From Prinsepia uniflora (Eukaryota > Streptophyta > Magnoliopsida > Rosales > Rosaceae): 64,000 bases of DNA. Under the pieces are notes generated by a model that saw only the letters and a program-made list of their open reading frames with translations, did no database searches and was not told where the DNA came from. A program made the translations under genes and the position numbers. Shown here in pieces: positions 24,236 to 35,774 of this stretch (position 1 is its first letter; each line of letters opens with the position of its first letter). The DNA lies in the NCBI GenBank assembly GCA_032719365.1, contig CM064867.1, positions 57,476,601-57,540,600 of the forward strand, read 5' to 3'.

Positions 24236-24573
24236 TGACGTCATCGCTGACGTCATCTGACAACTGTCAGGTCTGACATGTCAGACTCTGACAGGTGCCA
24301 CGTGTCATGCTCCCATTGGTCCACGTCACTGTGATGTCAGTACCACGTGGCAGTCTGACATGTGCCACGTGTCATCACGACACTGGTCCACGTCAGTGAC
24401 ACGTGTCAGCCCCTGATTGGGCCACGTCACTGACATGTCAGTGCTGACTGTGCACTGACATGTGACACGTGTCGCACTCCTATTGGCCCATTTTCTATCA
24501 TGTCAGCTGACATTGTCAGATCTGACAATGCTGAGGTCATCCCTGACATGATGACGTCAGCAGGATGACGTCA
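24236..24573. promoter_or_regulatory. bZIP-type TGACGTCA/CACGTG cluster, left LTR
   Basis: Four TGACGTCA palindromes (24236, 24248, 24552, 24566) and five CACGTG cores lie in about 340 bp, with many TGACA/TGTCA words between. The first two TGACG cores are 12 bp apart, as in the as-1 element bound by TGA factors. Activity is inferred. Confidence 0.6.
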
Positions 24574-25704
24574 CCTGTCATCCCCTACATCGGTCAGACC
24601 GGTCCGAACCGGTCCGGTCCGATTTTTCCTACAACTTTGACCGGTGTAACCGGTCCAGGTCTCCTTCTCCCTCATTTTTGGTCCGTTTGCTTCCATTCCA
24701 ATTCCTAAATTCCTATTTCTTCATTTCCTATCCAACCCAATTAACAAAACTACCTAAAACCCTCGAAATCCGACCGGTTCAATTTTGAACCTCACGGTTC
24801 AATTTTCCCGAAACCTCCCAGGGCTTCCCCGACGTCCAACCACCACCAAAACCTCTCTAACAACTCCCTAGTAACCTATTTAACTCAAACCAATCGTCCA
24901 AAACAACCCATAACATCAAAATCCACACAAAAATTGAAAATGGGCTTACTGGGTACCCGCTCGGGTTCTGGGTTCCCGCCACCGCCCACGGCGGTTCCAG
25001 CCACCAGCTGCCGTCCTTAGTCCTCCTCTCTCACCCTCTGGTCTCAGTTATGGTTAGAAGGGAAGGGTTTGGTGTTTGGCTGAGAAATGGTGATCGGGTT
25101 GGTTTGGGAAAAATGGAAAATGGATGCACGGTTATATGGATGGATGCATGTATATGGAATGGTAGCCAGTGGATGGGTGACAAGTGTCACTCATCCATTG
25201 GGCCTCCATTAAATATCTGGGCCCACTAGAGACAAACTACACTTTTTGTCTCGTAAAACGTGTTACTATGAATAGTAACCTGGAACTTCCGTGAACCGTA
25301 ACTTCGCCGTCGAACATCCGAATTCGACGTGCCGCTTGTCTACGGATTCGTATCGTCCCCATCTACGTAACGGTCTTCGGCCCTCGGCCATCGGACCTCC
25401 TGGTCAAAAAGTCAACCTTTGACCTCCTATTCACCCAAATTACCAAAATGCCCCTAAACTTCCGAACGTCATAACTTCCTCCCCGAACGTCGGAATTAAA
25501 TGTGCCACCTGTCTATGAACTCGTGACGTCACGAACTACGTCACGGTCATCGGTCAAAGTCCATTTGAACGCCCGATTGAAAAGTCAACGTTTTGCCACC
25601 ACTAGGGGCAAAACGGTCATTTCGCATCGTTCGTCCGATTTCGCTCTACTAATCACGGATTAGCCTCACTAATCTAATAATGGAATTTGGGACGGGTCGT
25701 TACA

Positions 25705-25790
25705 ACCTTCCCTCCTTAATTAATTTCGTCCTCGAAATTCCAACCAACCTAAGTCCAACCGTTCTTCCCTCCTTAATTTAGTTTCATTCT
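25705..25790 (-). other. Duplicated polypurine-tract module
   Basis: ACCTTCCCTCCTTAATTAA and, about 57 bp on, GTTCTTCCCTCCTTAATTTA each carry a reverse-complement purine tract, each followed by an AATTTCG...CGAAATT-like hairpin. The array copies (13503 and 35729) have one module, and the complete plus-strand element also has two. Confidence 0.65.
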
Positions 25791-28700
25791 CGAAACTCTA
25801 ACTATCTTGATTCCACATCCACCCCGTGGAAATAATTCGATCTCACGACACGTGTACACTTGTACACCCACTTACCAGAACGATACTCGTCTGCAACCAG
25901 ACGTACCACTAACACTCACGTCGTATCGACTACATTCGACTACGTCAAATGACAGAAGTCGTACGCTCCGAATTGACACCACTTATCAAATCTACCCTTT
26001 CGCTGATATAAACAACTAGACGGTTCCCTTCTCAATCACTAATCTATTCTGACGACTGCTCCCACTGGGAGTCACCAAACCGAACTCAACGATCTACGTT
26101 GACACCTCCGACAAAATGTCACCACTTGACAGTCGTCAGTCAAAAACTAACACTATACCCACTTGTGGTTACAATAACCACCAACATACTCATCCTGAGT
26201 ATACATATACCAACATCTAACTCGACCTGCATGTAACTGGACCCATCAGAAATACCATGACCCAATGCACAATATCCAATGCCTAGTTCACGACCTCGAC
26301 TAATCCAGTGGTATCGGAACCAATCCGACTACCAACACGCTCACCAACATACCTCTGGTATAACCTATATACCGTCTCCAGGCATTACAAGCCTATCCAG
26401 TATCGTACCTCGAACAACGTACAAGGTACATACACCTACCCATCAATCAGTCTACAACCACCTAGGTTGTAGCCAATCATGTTTCTACTATGGAGTCCAT
26501 TTGTCCAATCCCGGACTAGACAAATCGAAACTCCAACCCATCATCTATTTCCAAATCCGAATCTGAATCCGTAATTTCGTAAGAAATCCCGAATCCAAAC
26601 CCAGAAATCATATCCATAGCCATGTTCAAATCCGAATCCGAAATCATTATTCCGTAAGCTAGCATTTGGAATAACCATTCCGAACCCAAATCCATAAAAA
26701 GAAAATCCACAGTCAAGCTCTAGAATCAAATCCTGAATCGTCACCCAGAATCCGATTCCAAAACCCAAATCCAGAAATCCTCTTTCAAGTTCCAAAATCA
26801 AATCCTGAATCGTCATCCAGAAATCTGATTCCAAAACTCGAAGTATCGTTCACGTCTACTGAGAAGTACCAAAACCGAACCTCTCGGTTACCTGCTCAAC
26901 CGATTACCACATTACCATCGATTGACTTCATAGGGAAGCCAATCCCAACATCAACACATCTAAGGCTGGCCAATTCCGACCTCGTCGGACACATACTCAG
27001 GCGTAATATACCATATGGGATTTACCTCGAAAAGAAGTTCAGTCCCATCATGCTCCACTCAAACTCTCCACCTATCTGGATCATCAAAATCACGATCCAG
27101 ATCCATAACGACACCCAAAGTCCTAAACCAATTCCCACATCTAAACAGATCAGTCAACGACGAGACACGCCGAGACTGTGGGTTCTCACTGATTACCTCG
27201 TATCGATCCTTGTCATTCCACCTAGGAAAACCAAGAACGATCCAACACGATGACACCAAAATTCATCATATGTGAATGCAACCAAAACTCATTGCATTCA
27301 CCACGTCACGTAACCAACATCATCTGTCACCAAGCAGAAAATGAGAAATCTCAGTCACCCCACTTCGATATGCTCAACTCCACCTGATGACCCAAGACAA
27401 ATCCCGGGTCCACCAACCAATACACGATCAGCGTACTGGTGACGCAACCATCCTCTACCGTCATCTACCATCATCTACCACGGTAGAAACTGAGAAGTCA
27501 CCCAAAATGACGTCGAAATACCCAATACCAATGCGAAAAACCCGCATTCCTCTCGTCACCTCAATCGAAACCTCTCGCGATTCCAAGTTCCAACAAGATT
27601 GGAAACAACATACCCAGACATCAACCACTTGTCCCCTAACCAGTTTAACTCTATCTGAGATCCACTCCTGAACCACAGATACCAAACATATGCCCATTAC
27701 GACGGATGTGACTCGACGTCATCACAATCACCAGCACTAGCACCAGCACTAGTACCAATATCATCACCTGTCAGCATCAACACACAAGCATCCACACTAG
27801 CATCAGTACTAACACTAGCACACCGTGTGCAAACTGACAACTCTGGATCTCCGCTCACACCGAGCGACGACCCCGCACCTCTGCTCGAATAGGAGAAACT
27901 CTGCCTCCTTCGTACCCAACAACTATGAGTACAGTCATCCTGACAACTCATACGAGAAAAGGAAACGTCCCCTGAACGTCCCCGATTCCCAACAACCGTA
28001 ACTACAACTACTCTCAGTAATAGTGCCTGCCACAACTCGTGCAGACCTAACAACCAGATATAGCGATCTAGACTCCGCATCCAACGGAATCCATCGACCG
28101 TACCAACTACTCCGTATCCCCGCTCCGGGATTCCATCGACAAGTACCAACCCTGATAACTTGTCCAACCAATCACTAACCAATCGTAACTCGACTCAACC
28201 AATGTCGTATACCAGGTAACTCATGACCTTAGTTGCACCAACAATCCATCACAACTATGGTAGTACGACAACCTACTAACCGATAAGTACAACCCCGACT
28301 GCGAAAAGCAGTAAAATTAACAATCTAACCGACCCCGCGGTCCGACATCGTAAAGACGTCAATCCAATCCTACCATCAATCCAACTAGGATTCCCCGAAT
28401 CCGGCTACTAACTGCCAACTACAGTAAATCCATCTAACTCCACCAAATCCGATCATACAACTCAACAATATTCGACCATCCGATGATCACAATTCCTAAC
28501 CAGTCGTCGGAACCGATCCTACAACATCGTGAAAACGATCCCAACCAACCGTCTCACGATCCAAAACTCTAACGTACCGTTACGTTCATCCATTCATAGG
28601 GTCCCACTCTGCCAACCCTGACAGAACTATGGCAACCCCGACATCTAATACCGAACCAAGACATTCCACGATACGGTCCTACTAACTATCGTATCGATAC

Positions 28701-28808
28701 CCTAACTATCAGGTTGATAACGAACTGTAGCCCATTGAGATATCACATCCTCGACCTGCGTACAGAGTATTTCGCAAAATACGCTCTGGAATTCAGAGTA
28801 ACATGAAC

Positions 28809-28826
28809 AACCATGCTCTGATACCA
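28809..28826 (-). other. Primer-binding site of the minus-strand LARD
   Basis: The reverse complement starts TGGTATCAGAGC, matching the 3' end of plant initiator tRNA-Met. It is separated from the 5' LTR by three bases (CGC). Confidence 0.85.
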
Positions 28827-28829
28827 CGC

Positions 28830-31800
28830 TGACAGGACCCATCCCAATCCCCCCGGGATTAGTGCGGGATGACCCTGCTCCCGTCTGACACGAAGTGTCA
28901 GACAAGGGATATTTCAGACCTTTGCCCTCCCAGGCTATCAGAGTACGCCAGGATCCGGAAGAGGTATGTGATATCTCGGTCTCTGCTACAGTCCACATCC
29001 GCTGTCAACCTGAAGGGCAGTCAAAACATTAAAAGCTGTGAGTGGACAAAACAAGAGTTTATAAAAACATATTTCATAAAAAGACATTTGTACCCTTCAC
29101 TAAAAAGCATGCATGCATTCGAAAACCATTTAACCAAAAGAAACCATATGTGGGAGCTAAGCCCCAAACCAATATTGAAAGAATTATAATGAAAACGACC
29201 AAACGGGACTCAACCCAAACCATAGTAAAACCCCGTAAATGGGCCACTGCCCAAAACCTGTGCATATCACATATCATATATCTCATATAGCATACATCAT
29301 ATATACATATAATTCACACAACCAATCCTGTCACGGTTTCCAAAGCTACGCGCGTGCTACCCAGGTCTCAATCCGAGTCTTCTCAAAGTCAAGATCAATG
29401 TCCATAGACCACTGACCCTACTCGAGGTAATAGTAATCATAGCCTTCCTGAGAGTAAGGAACCCAACTGGGGGTGACTCCACTCAGTCGGTGCTCCGTGA
29501 CTACTCCGGGGTCCACCCAGGCCAACGACCCTCCCCGGAGGAGATAGAATAAGTAAAGGAAGGTATATGAGCATATATATACATAACATAAACATTCATG
29601 CCCGGTTCCCCTGAACCGTCATGATCAATAATAACATAACCAGGGTTCATGCCGGTTCCCATAAACCGTCATGAACCACAATGACCTTTCCAGAGTTCAT
29701 GCCGGTACCCATAAACCGTCATGAACTTGGAAATCCATCTAGGGTCCCTGACCCGAAATCATCAGTGTAAAACAACTGGGTCTCGTGCCCGAACATATGA
29801 CTCAACTGGGCATCCTGCCCGATATCTAAGGGTCAGTCACGACTCCGATCATAGTGATGCGTGCAACCATCCATCCAGGACCGCCCTCAATCCTGGTATG
29901 TCGCCGTGAACAAATCAACCGACGCGACCACCACAAGATCATGGTGCACTCATCACCGATCGCTATCCAGAACCGTCAGCATTCCGAAGTCGAGCCTCCC
30001 CAGGCTGCCCGACCACGAATCATGCATCGTGACCTCTCCGGAAGGAACACATCCCAATCCGAAGGCGAGCGTCGTATCGTCGATCGCCGTGCACATAACA
30101 CCCGTCGCGACCACGATTTAGACCCGAAGGTCGTAAATAGTGTCATATGCCCGAGACCAAACCAAAGGGGTCTTATACCCGAGTTTATTCTTTTAGAAAT
30201 CCAAAACCTTTTCATTTAGACCAATAAAGAAATACAGACCCGTATAAGCACCGTATAAGGCCGAAACCTCGAAATACGTGCTTATACGTAACCACATACA
30301 AATGCACTCATGGCATCATCAAACATGTAATAAAACATATAATAAACATTTATGCACGCACCAATTTAGAGAACAAGGTCCACTCACAGACCGTCCGAGC
30401 TGTCGCCTCGATTTGCGTGCCATAGGCTGTCCCGAGCCGATCACCATCACCGGGACTCCCAAACATGTCCAAATTGTAATAGAAGGTTACTAACTACTTA
30501 ATTAACCTCTCACTAATGCCCCATAATTTTCCCGTATTTTTAACTATTTTTGAAACTGAACCTAACCCTTCCGACACCCCGAAAACTATCGAAACGATGT
30601 CCGATTGACGCGAAACCAGTCCCAAAATGTTCGTTACATCGAATAGATGATTTCGTATGTTGGAACCTTCCCCAGATTCCCTGTCATGCGCCCTCACGCG
30701 CCGCCTGAAGTGGCTGCGTGTGGGCTTCATGCGCCACTACAGTACCTGCTGACGTCATCGCTGACGTCAGCATGACGTCATCTGACAGCTGTCAGGTCTG
30801 ACATGTCAGACTCTGACAGGTGCCACGTGCCATGCTCCCATTGGTCCATGTCACTGTGATGTCAGTGCCACGTGGCAGTCTGACATGTGCCACGTGTCAT
30901 CACCACACTGGTCCACGTCAGTGACACGTGTCAGCCCCTGATTGGGCCACGTCACTGACATGTCAGTGCTGACTGTGCACTGACATGTGACACGTGTCGC
31001 ACTCCTATTGGCCCATTTTCTATCATGTCAGCTGACATTGTCAGATCTGACAATGCTGACGTCATCCCTGACATGATGACGTCAGCAGGATGACGTCACC
31101 TGTCATCCCCTACATCGGTCAGACCGGTCCGATTTTTACTGCAACTTGGACCGGCGTAACCGGTCCAGGTCTCCTTCTCCCTCATTTTTGGTCCGTTTGC
31201 TTCCATTCCAATTCCTAAATTCCTATTTCTTCATTTCCTATCCAACCCAATTAACAAAACTACCTAAAACACTTGAAATCCGACCGGTTCAATTTTGAAC
31301 CTCAAGGTTCAATTTTCCCGAAACCTCCCAGGGCTTCCCCGACGTCCAACCACCACCAAAACCTCTCTAACAACTCCCTAGCAACCTATTTAACTCAAAC
31401 CAATCGTCCAAAACAATCCATAACATCAAAATCCACACAAAAATTGAAAATGGGCTTACCGGGTACCCGCTCGGGTTCTGGGTTCCCGCCACCGCCCACG
31501 GCGGTTCCAGCCACCAGCTGCCGTCCTTAGTCCTCCTCTCTCATCCTCTGGTCTCAGTTATGGTTAGAAGGGAAGGGTTTGGTGTTTGGGTGAGAAATGG
31601 TGATCGGGTTGGTTTGGGAAAAATGGAAAATGGATGCACGGTTATATGGATGGATGCATGTATATGGAATGGTAGCCAGTGGATGGGTGACAAGCGTCAC
31701 TCATCCATTGGGCCTCCATTAAATATCTGGGGCCACTAAAGACAAACTGCACTTTTTGTCTCGTAAAACGTGTTACTATGAATAGTAACCTGGAACTTCC

Positions 31801-32214
31801 GTGAACCGTAACTTCGCCGTCGAACATCCGAATTCGACGTGCCGCCTGTCTAAAGATTCGTATCGTCCCCATCTACGTAACGGTCTTTGGCCCTCGGCCA
31901 TCGGACCTCCTGGTCAAAAAGTCAACCTTTGACCTCCTATTCACCCAAATTACCAAAATGCCCCTAAACTTCCGAACGTCATAACTTCCTCCCCGAACGT
32001 CGGAATTAAACGTGCCACCTGTCTATGAACTCGTGACGTCACGAACTACGTCACGGTCATCGGTCAAAGTCCATTTGAACGCCCGATTGAAAAGTCAAAG
32101 TTTTGCCACCACTAGGGGCAAAACGGTCATTTTTCATCGTTCGTCCGATTTCGCTCTACTAATCACGGGTTAGCCTCACTAATCTAATCATGGAATTTGG
32201 GACGGGTGGTTACA
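28830..32214 (-). mobile_element. 5' LTR of the minus-strand LARD
   Basis: 3,385 bp from TGACAGGACCCATCCC to GGGACGGGTGGTTACA. Landmarks are collinear with the 3' LTR: terminal hairpin 28883-28903, 12-mers 29036-29047 and 30378-30389, bZIP-type cluster 30750-31098, and palindrome variant with one mismatch near 31680 (GGATGGGTGACA-AG-CGTCACTCATCC). Confidence 0.9.
30750..31098. promoter_or_regulatory. bZIP-type TGACGTCA/CACGTG cluster, 5' LTR
   Basis: Six TGACGTCA (30750, 30762, 30773, 31057, 31077, 31091) and five CACGTG cores. This is the LTR that would drive the element, and it keeps two more TGACGTCA copies than the 3' LTR. Confidence 0.6.
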
Positions 32215-32563
32215 AGCATAGCCACCCAACTCAACAAAATTCGACCATCTAATGGTCACAACGCCAAACTGTCGTCAAAATTGATCCTACAACATCGTGA
32301 AAGACGATCCCAACTAACCGTCTCACGATCAAAACTCTAAAGTACTAATACTTTTATCCTTCCGTAATGTCCCACACTGCCAACCACCACAGAACTATGG
32401 CAACCCCGACATCAAATGTCGAACCAAGACGTTCCACGATTCAAACCTACTAAATATTGTATCGACATCCTAACTATCAGGTGGATAACGAAATGTAGCC
32501 CATTGAGACATCACAACCTCCACCTGCGCATCACTCCAAGTGCAAAGAAGATCTGATACCACT
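32215..32563 (-). mobile_element. LARD internal region (duplication copy 2), second part
   Basis: Resumes after the complete element with AGCAT and AGCCACCCAACTC, matching 10253-10601. It ends on the PBS GATCTGATACCA (32550-32561). Confidence 0.8.
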
Positions 32564-35500
32564 TGTCACTCGTCCCAATCCCCCTGGGATTAACGCGGGA
32601 CGACCCTGATCCCATATGACACGAATTGTCAGACAAGGGAAATTCCAACCTTAGCCCTCTCGGGCTTTCAGAGTATGCCAGGATCTGGAGAAGGTATGTG
32701 TTATCTCGGTCCCTATTACAGTCCGCATCCGCCGTCAACCGAAGGGCAGTCAAAACATTAAAAGCTGTGAGTGGACAAAATAATAGTTATAAAAACATTT
32801 CATAAGAAAGATATTTGTACCCTTCACTAAAAAGCATGCATGCATTCGAAAACCATTTAACCAAAAGAACCAAATGTGGGAACTAAGCCTAATACCATAA
32901 CTGAAAGAACCATAAAGAACCAACCATACGGGCCACTACACAAATCCATGTGGGACTCAGCCCAAACCTGTATACATCACACATCATATATCATATATAC
33001 ATATAAATCACACAACCAATCCTGTCACGGTTTCCAAAGCTACGTGCATGCTACCCGGGGTCTCAAGACCAAGTCTATCAAGGTTACCCAGGTCAATGTC
33101 TGCAGACCAATGACCCTCCCTAAGTTTATAACCTAAGCCCTCCTGAGAGTAAGGTACCCAATGGGGGCAACTCCACTCAGTTAGTGCTCCGTGACTACTC
33201 CGGGGTCCATCCAGGCCAACGACCTTCCCCGGAGGAAACAATCCAAGTAAAGGAAGGTCTATGAATATATATATATATATATATATATAAACATCCTTAA
33301 AACCTTTCAAAGGAATCATGACCGGTCCCCATAAACCGTCATGAACCATAAAACCATAAAAAACCTTTCAAGGGTTCATGCCGGTTCCCATAAACCGTCA
33401 TGAACCTGGAAATCCATTTAGGGTCCTCGACCCGAAATCGCAACCGTAAAGTAACTGGGTCTCGTGCTCGAACACATGACTCAACTGGGGATCGTGCCCG
33501 ATATATCAGGTTCAGTCACCAGTCCGATCGTAGTGAGGAATGCAACCATCCATCCAGGACTGCCCTCAATCCTGGTATGTCGCCGTGAACTTATCAACCG
33601 ACGCGACCACAGCTAGATTATGGGGCACTCATCACCGATCGATATCCTGAACCGTCAGCACTTCGATGTCAAGCCTCCATCGGCTGCCCGACAACAGATC
33701 GTGCATCGTGATCTCTCCAGAAGGAACATATCCTAGTCCGGAGGCGAGCGTCGTATCGTCGGTCGCCGTGCACATAGCACTCACCACGACCAGGATTCAG
33801 TCCCTTAGGTCATAAATATAGCCACATGCTCGAGAAAAACTAAATGGGTCTCATGCCTGAGTTTATCCTTTTGAAGTCCATAACCATTTCATTTAAATCA
33901 ACGTAGAAACACAAACCCGTATAGGCACCGTATAAGACTGAAACCTCGAAATACGTGCCAATACGTAACCACACACAAATGCACTCACGGCATCACCAAA
34001 CAAGTATTAAAACATATAATAAACATTTATGCATGCACCAATTTCAAAAACAAGGTCCACTCACAGACCGTCCGAGTTGCCGCCTCGATACGCATGCCAT
34101 ACGGCTCTCCCGAGCCAATCGTCGTCACCGGGACTCCCAAACCTGTCCAAATCACTTTAGAGGGTTACCAACTACCTTATTTAGTTATCACTAAAACCCT
34201 GTAATTTTCTCGAAATTTTAACTATTTGAAATATTGAATCTAAACCTTCCGATGCCTCGAACATTTTTGAGACAGTGTCTGATCGACACGAAACCAGTCC
34301 CAAAATGTTTGTTACAACGAATAGATGATTTCACATGTTGGAAGTTTCCCCAAAAGACTATTCACGCACCCTCAGGCGCCCCGAGAAGCTCTTGCATGTG
34401 AGCCCACGCGCCGGCACTGTAGCATCGCCTTCAACCTTGAGTTAGCCAGTTTAGACTGGTTCAACCCGGTTCGGTCCAACCGAACCGGCGATCCCGGTTC
34501 AACGCTATAAACCCCTCATTTTTGGTCCATTTTCGTTCCTTTCAATCCTAAACTCTATGTCTCTACCTTAACCATTTATTCACGACTTAAAACTACCTAA
34601 AAACAACCTAAAACATACCTTGAAAGACCATGGACGAACCGGTCGCCTGCACCTAGGCTTTGCCGTCGATTCTGGCTGCCCCAGTCCTCGAGATCAATCT
34701 CTTTTGAATCACAAAACCACCAGAAGCAAAACTCAATCCTTAGGCTCGATCAAAACCCAACAAAACTAAACTTTGAAATTTCAAACACAACACTCACCGT
34801 CTCGGGTTTTCCCTCCACCGTGTCCACCACCGTCTCACCGTCGTCCTCAGTCCCTCAGGTACACTCTCAGTCACTCACAAACTCTCTGGTCTCAGTCGCA
34901 GGTGATGGGGTGAGGAAACCGGGTGGTGGTATGTGTGTTTTGTTTTGAAAGCAAAGAAGAAGAAGAAATGGTTTTGGTGTCGTGGGGAGAGAGGGAGATT
35001 GATTTAGATGATGATGATGACCAGAAAAGAAAGAGAGAAATGGATGGTGAAGATTGAGGGAGGATAGGAATGGATGGCTAGGATTAAAGATGAGATAAGT
35101 GGAAAATTATAAAATAATTAAAATACTATTATTTTAATCAAATCTCACCAATCAATGTGAGATCCACTAATTGGGGGTTTGGGCCAATGGGATGAGTGAC
35201 ACTTTCCACTCATCCATGGGTCCCACTGAAAAGTCAACCAATCAAATACAACCAAGTGTAATCGCCTCGTAATGCATGTATAGTAAAATCGAACTTCTAT
35301 GACCCATAACTTTCCCGTTCGAAGTCTGATTTCGGTGTGCCACCTATCTAGGGATTCGTATCGTCCTGATGTACGTAACGATGCTCAGCCCTTGTCCATC
35401 GGACCTCCCGGTCAAAAGTCAACTACTTGCCTCCTTTTAACCAATTTACAAAAATTCCCCTTAACTTCCAAACATCATAACTTTTTCTTCGAACTTCGGA

Positions 35501-35728
35501 ATCGAACGTGTCACCTATCTATGAACTCGTGACGTCCCGAAATATGTCACAGTCATTGGCCAAAGTCCATTTGATTGCCAGAATGAAAAACCAACGTTTT
35601 GCCCACGCCTAGGGGCAAAATGGTCATTTTGCAACGTTCGTCCGATTTCGCTCAACTAATCACTGATTAACGTCACTAATCCTGATTAGTCATTAATCTA
35701 ATCCTGGAATTCAGGACGGGTCGTTACA
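32564..35728 (-). mobile_element. LARD-family LTR L3, shared inside the array
   Basis: 3,165 bp from TGTCACTCGTCCC to GACGGGTCGTTACA, with a PBS on its left and a PPT complement on its right. It is the sister of L1 without L1's 260-bp deletion. Inverted 12-mers lie at 32765-32776 and 34055-34066, a (TA)n run near 33262-33289, and a palindrome with a damaged right arm near 35192. Confidence 0.8.
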
Positions 35729-35774
35729 ACCTTCCCTCCTTAATTAATTTCGTCCTCGAAATTCCATCTATCCT
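35729..35774 (-). mobile_element. PPT end of LARD internal region
   Basis: ACCTTCCCTCCTTAATTAA plus the hairpin AATTTCGTCCTCGAAATT, then ATCCT where solo LTR B enters. Only one PPT module is present. Confidence 0.75.

Larger units (their letters stand above)
22283..25704 (-). mobile_element. 3' LTR of the minus-strand LARD
   Basis: 3,422 bp. Landmarks are the terminal hairpin GTCTGACAC-GAA-GTGTCAGAC (22336-22356), inverted 12-mers (22489-22500 and 23831-23842), nested CGGTT hairpins (23050-23178), a TGACGTCA/CACGTG cluster (24236-24573) and a U3 palindrome variant near 25163. It also has a 33-bp tandem duplication of CTGAAGTGGCTGCGTGTGGG-type sequence (about 24150-24220) that is single in the other LTR, part of the 37-bp length difference. 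Confidence 0.9.
25705..28829 (-). mobile_element. Internal domain of the minus-strand LARD, non-coding
   Basis: 3,125 bp between PPT and PBS. It shares blocks with the other internal domains (PPT-proximal GATTCCACATCCACC ... GTGGAA, the calls near CACCTAGGAAAACC, and the CACCAG words near 27730). A stretch at about 26540-26830 is built of degenerate CCGAATCCAAATCC words. No retroviral protein motif is visible in any frame. Confidence 0.8.
22283..32214 (-). mobile_element. Complete LARD-like element, minus strand
   Basis: 9,932 bp: 3' LTR 22283-25704, reverse-complement PPT at 25705, non-coding internal 25705-28829, PBS 28809-28826, 5' LTR 28830-32214. AGCAT duplications flank it (22278-22282 and 32215-32219). 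The empty site AGCAT is present at 10253-10257 in the sister copy. The two LTRs look 1-3% different in stretches compared by eye, so this is among the youngest insertions here. There is no gag or pol, so it needs proteins from another element. The longest frame (161 codons, 27697-28182, minus) is not conserved. Confidence 0.92.

Noticed and set aside
27697..28182. 161-codon frame in sense orientation in the minus-strand LARD
   Set aside because: No gag or pol motif, and sister internal domains are broken by stops and indels, so there is no sign of selection on protein.
28809..28826. tRNA gene fragment at CTCTGATACCA
   Set aside because: Only the 12-18 bases of a primer-binding site are present, next to an LTR end; no cloverleaf can be formed.
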